In this document: piece after piece, positions 62,384 through 64,000 of the stretch
Layout of the letters: each line of letters starts with the position of its first letter
How positions within the stretch are numbered: the first letter of the stretch is position 1
DNA from: Helicobacter felis ATCC 49179
GTDB taxonomy: Bacteria; Campylobacterota; Campylobacteria; Campylobacterales; Helicobacteraceae
Length of the DNA stretch: 64,000 bases
Assembly: GCF_000200595.1 (NCBI RefSeq)
Contig: NC_014810.2
Span: 1,126,311 to 1,190,310 of the forward strand
Direction: 5' to 3'
Made by a program: the position numbers and the translations under genes
The notes under the pieces: generated by a model
The model's database searches: none
What the model was told of the DNA's origin: nothing
Seen by the model: the letters and a program-made list of their open reading frames with translations, nothing else

Positions 62384-63369
62384 TCACATGGCTACAAGGA
62401 GCTGCAGTCATCACCCTAGACACCCAAGCTAACGCCAAACTCGCCACTTCTAACGCCAATGAAAGCACCATCATCGCCAAATTACAAGAGAGCTTGCGCC
62501 TTTATGGGCATTTGCTTGAGCAGGCTAAGGGTCAGTTAGCCACTCTTGAAACCGCGCGCAAAACTTTAGAACGCTCTGAGGCTTTTTTGCATGCTAGTAG
62601 TCTTGCCCCTCAAGAGAGCATGCTAGCACATTTGCAAACCCAACTTGAGCAAGCTCAAAAACGCCAAGCAAATTTTAATATGCTCGCACAACGCTATAGC
62701 GATTTAGAAAAACGCCATTATGCCACGCTCCAGCAAAAATGTCCTTGGCTGGACTTTGAGAGGGGAGAAATTAGAGGGCATTCCAAACAGGCTCAAAGCG
62801 CGCAAATTCTTTTAGAAAACTTGGAGCATAATCCACAAAACGCGCCTCTTACAGGCTTTGCTCGTGCGTTTTTTCTGTGTGAGGCAAGTTTACAAGACCA
62901 AGCCCAGCAAAACCAAGATCATAGAGTCAAAGAAATGCAAACTGCCTTGTTAGCTGGAGATTTTAAACGCTATAGCGCGCTTCAGACACTATACGATCGC
63001 GCGCGCTTTAATTTACAAGAGGCGCAACACGCCCGCCTACAATCTAATTTAGCGTCTTTATTCACACGCACACAGCAAATGCGCGCGTTCTTCTCTCCTA
63101 ATGCCCTGCAAACGCGCCTGCAAACCCTGCACGCCACTTTGGCTAGTCAGCTTCAAGAGGCTCAAGACCCCATTGAACAAGCCCAAGCTTATAGCCAATA
63201 CACCCAACAAGCCCAAGCCCTACAATTAGAATTGTTGCTTGAGATGACGCGCCAACTGCATTTTCTCAACGAAACAATGGCAATGGGGATGTCTTTTTTG
63301 AGCACAAGATTGGTTAATTCTGCGCATTTTCCGCTCAATGCCTATGGTTTTCCTGCATGGAGCCCTTAA
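62362..63369 (+). CDS. secreted coiled-coil protein, unknown
   Basis: 335 residues from the ATG that gives a clean signal peptide (RWVLFLVTWLQGAAV); an earlier in-frame ATG lacks one. The mature part is glutamine-, alanine- and leucine-rich with long helical stretches (ESTIIAKLQESLRLYGHLLE; QLATLETARKTLERSEAFL). This recalls the VirB5/TrbJ family of type IV secretion pilus components in composition, but no decisive motif is seen. It overlaps the HD gene by 22 bases, so expression is coupled. Followed by a Hof-like outer-membrane protein gene. Confidence 0.65.
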   Translation: MRWVLFLVTWLQGAAVITLDTQANAKLATSNANESTIIAKLQESLRLYGHLLEQAKGQLATLETARKTLERSEAFLHASSLAPQESMLAHLQTQLEQAQKRQANFNMLAQRYSDLEKRHYATLQQKCPWLDFERGEIRGHSKQAQSAQILLENLEHNPQNAPLTGFARAFFLCEASLQDQAQQNQDHRVKEMQTALLAGDFKRYSALQTLYDRARFNLQEAQHARLQSNLASLFTRTQQMRAFFSPNALQTRLQTLHATLASQLQEAQDPIEQAQAYSQYTQQAQALQLELLLEMTRQLHFLNETMAMGMSFLSTRLVNSAHFPLNAYGFPAWSP

Positions 63370-63411
63370 GGCATTTTAGTTAGAATGTCCTATTTTTCTT
63401 AGGAGGCTGTT

Positions 63412-64000
63412 TTGCGTGGGTATTTTTGCGCTGTGATGCTCTTAGGGTGGGATTTTTGTATGGCACACCCTAAGAGCGGATTCTTCTTAGAGGGAGGGTT
63501 TATGACGGGCATGTTAGATAGCGTAGAAAATATTCGTCAAAAACCTCTTTGCCCGTTGGGTGTCCTTTGCGCTCAAGTGTTGATGCAAAACGCTTCTGCC
63601 TTGTTTACAAACACAGATATTACCAGCCCTGCCATACGTTTTAGCACCACCGCTCCTGTAAAAATTAACTTAGGTCCTAAAGGATTGGAAATTAAAAACT
63701 TCCTGCCCTATACGTTGAGCAATGTGGACATCTATATGAAAACGCCACAAGGAAATCAAATCAAAGTCGCAAGTGTGCCTTACCTACCTAAATTCACACA
63801 AACTTATATCAAACCCGATCTCTTGCCCGCTTTAGCTAACGCACCCCTTAACTCTAGCTTTAGTGTTCAGGCTACCCATGCTTCCGACCCCACCACGCAA
63901 AATGTTTTAAATGCCTTAAGTCAAATCAGTGTCAATTTGAATTTGGGTTTTCTTAAAGCTCCTGATTCTAAGTGGCTTACTCCCACTCCTCAGCAAGCCA
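63412..64000 (+). CDS. Hof-like outer-membrane protein (5' part, runs off the window)
   Basis: At least 196 codons, uninterrupted to the window edge. I place the start at a TTG behind TTAGGAGGC; a signal peptide (RGYFCAVMLLGWDFCMA) and KSGFFLEGGFMTGML, the N-terminal pattern of Helicobacter outer-membrane proteins, follow. LKNFLPYTLSNVDIYMK-like (IKNFLPYTLSNVD) recalls the Hof family. Two cysteines (CPLGVLCAQ) flank a short loop. The remainder and the barrel end are outside the window. Confidence 0.8.
   Translation, partial: MRGYFCAVMLLGWDFCMAHPKSGFFLEGGFMTGMLDSVENIRQKPLCPLGVLCAQVLMQNASALFTNTDITSPAIRFSTTAPVKINLGPKGLEIKNFLPYTLSNVDIYMKTPQGNQIKVASVPYLPKFTQTYIKPDLLPALANAPLNSSFSVQATHASDPTTQNVLNALSQISVNLNLGFLKAPDSKWLTPTPQQA

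Noticed and set aside
1-64000. CRISPR arrays, complete insertion sequences, prophage genes
   Set aside because: No regularly spaced repeats, transposase, integrase or phage structural genes were seen on either strand.

Overview
The window is a chromosomal segment of a urease-positive gastric Helicobacter that is not H. pylori. Most proteins are recognisable orthologues of H. pylori genes. Local gene orders match H. pylori blocks: murE/nfu, rsmA/RNase J/kdsD/rlmN, rocF/ald, fba/efp/ppiC, crcB/hemD/dld/uppS, flgK/flgN/flgM, csd3/nudix/pgbA/glcD, and mqo/NlpC/rpoD. These blocks are joined in a different order. There is also accessory content H. pylori lacks as far as I recall: a 5-oxoprolinase/biotin carboxylase operon, TerD genes and two adjacent NixA genes. 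The balanced base composition and this content suggest the H. felis / H. bizzozeronii group, but I cannot assign a species.

Bases 1-11100: murE, a conserved hypothetical gene and an Nfu gene run leftward. rsmA, RNase J, msrAB, kdsD, a small protein gene, glmS, a GT25 glycosyltransferase gene and rlmN run rightward and are tightly packed. The 5' end of the RNase J gene is frameshifted within C-rich tracts. Bases 11098-14450: ald and rocF (arginase) run leftward. The first 52 codons of rocF and its ribosome-binding site are tandemly duplicated, and a remnant of a sodium:solute symporter abuts the duplication. Bases 14454-18705: a five-gene operon pxpA - mini biotin carrier - biotin carboxylase - pxpB - pxpC. 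Bases 18792-30660: housekeeping genes including efp, fba, a PpiC-type chaperone, crcB, hemD, a large FAD/Fe-S lactate dehydrogenase, uppS, a Wzk/PglK-like flippase and ahpC.

Bases 30700-38490: rplY, pth, an LptF/G permease, a DpnII-type restriction-modification pair, and an alpha-1,3-fucosyltransferase switched out of frame by a 13-G tract. The flagellar genes flgK, flgN and flgM run leftward after them. Bases 38572-51705: cell-shape peptidase csd3, a UDP-sugar Nudix hydrolase, pgbA, glcD, ogt, mqo, an NlpC/P60 protein, a tyrosine phosphatase, rpoD, tatBC, queA, rsmG and two small genes, followed by tRNA-Ser(GGA).

Bases 51840-59900 form a nickel/urease island: ureAB, then ureIEFGH from its own promoter, then two adjacent NixA-type nickel permeases on the other strand, the first with a dyad overlapping its promoter. 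Arginase supplies urea, NixA supplies nickel, UreI admits urea, UreEFGH mature the enzyme and UreAB hydrolyses the urea. The last 4 kb carries two TerD-family genes, an HD-domain gene, a secreted coiled-coil protein gene and the start of a Hof-like outer-membrane protein gene that runs off the window. I saw no CRISPR array, complete insertion sequence or prophage.
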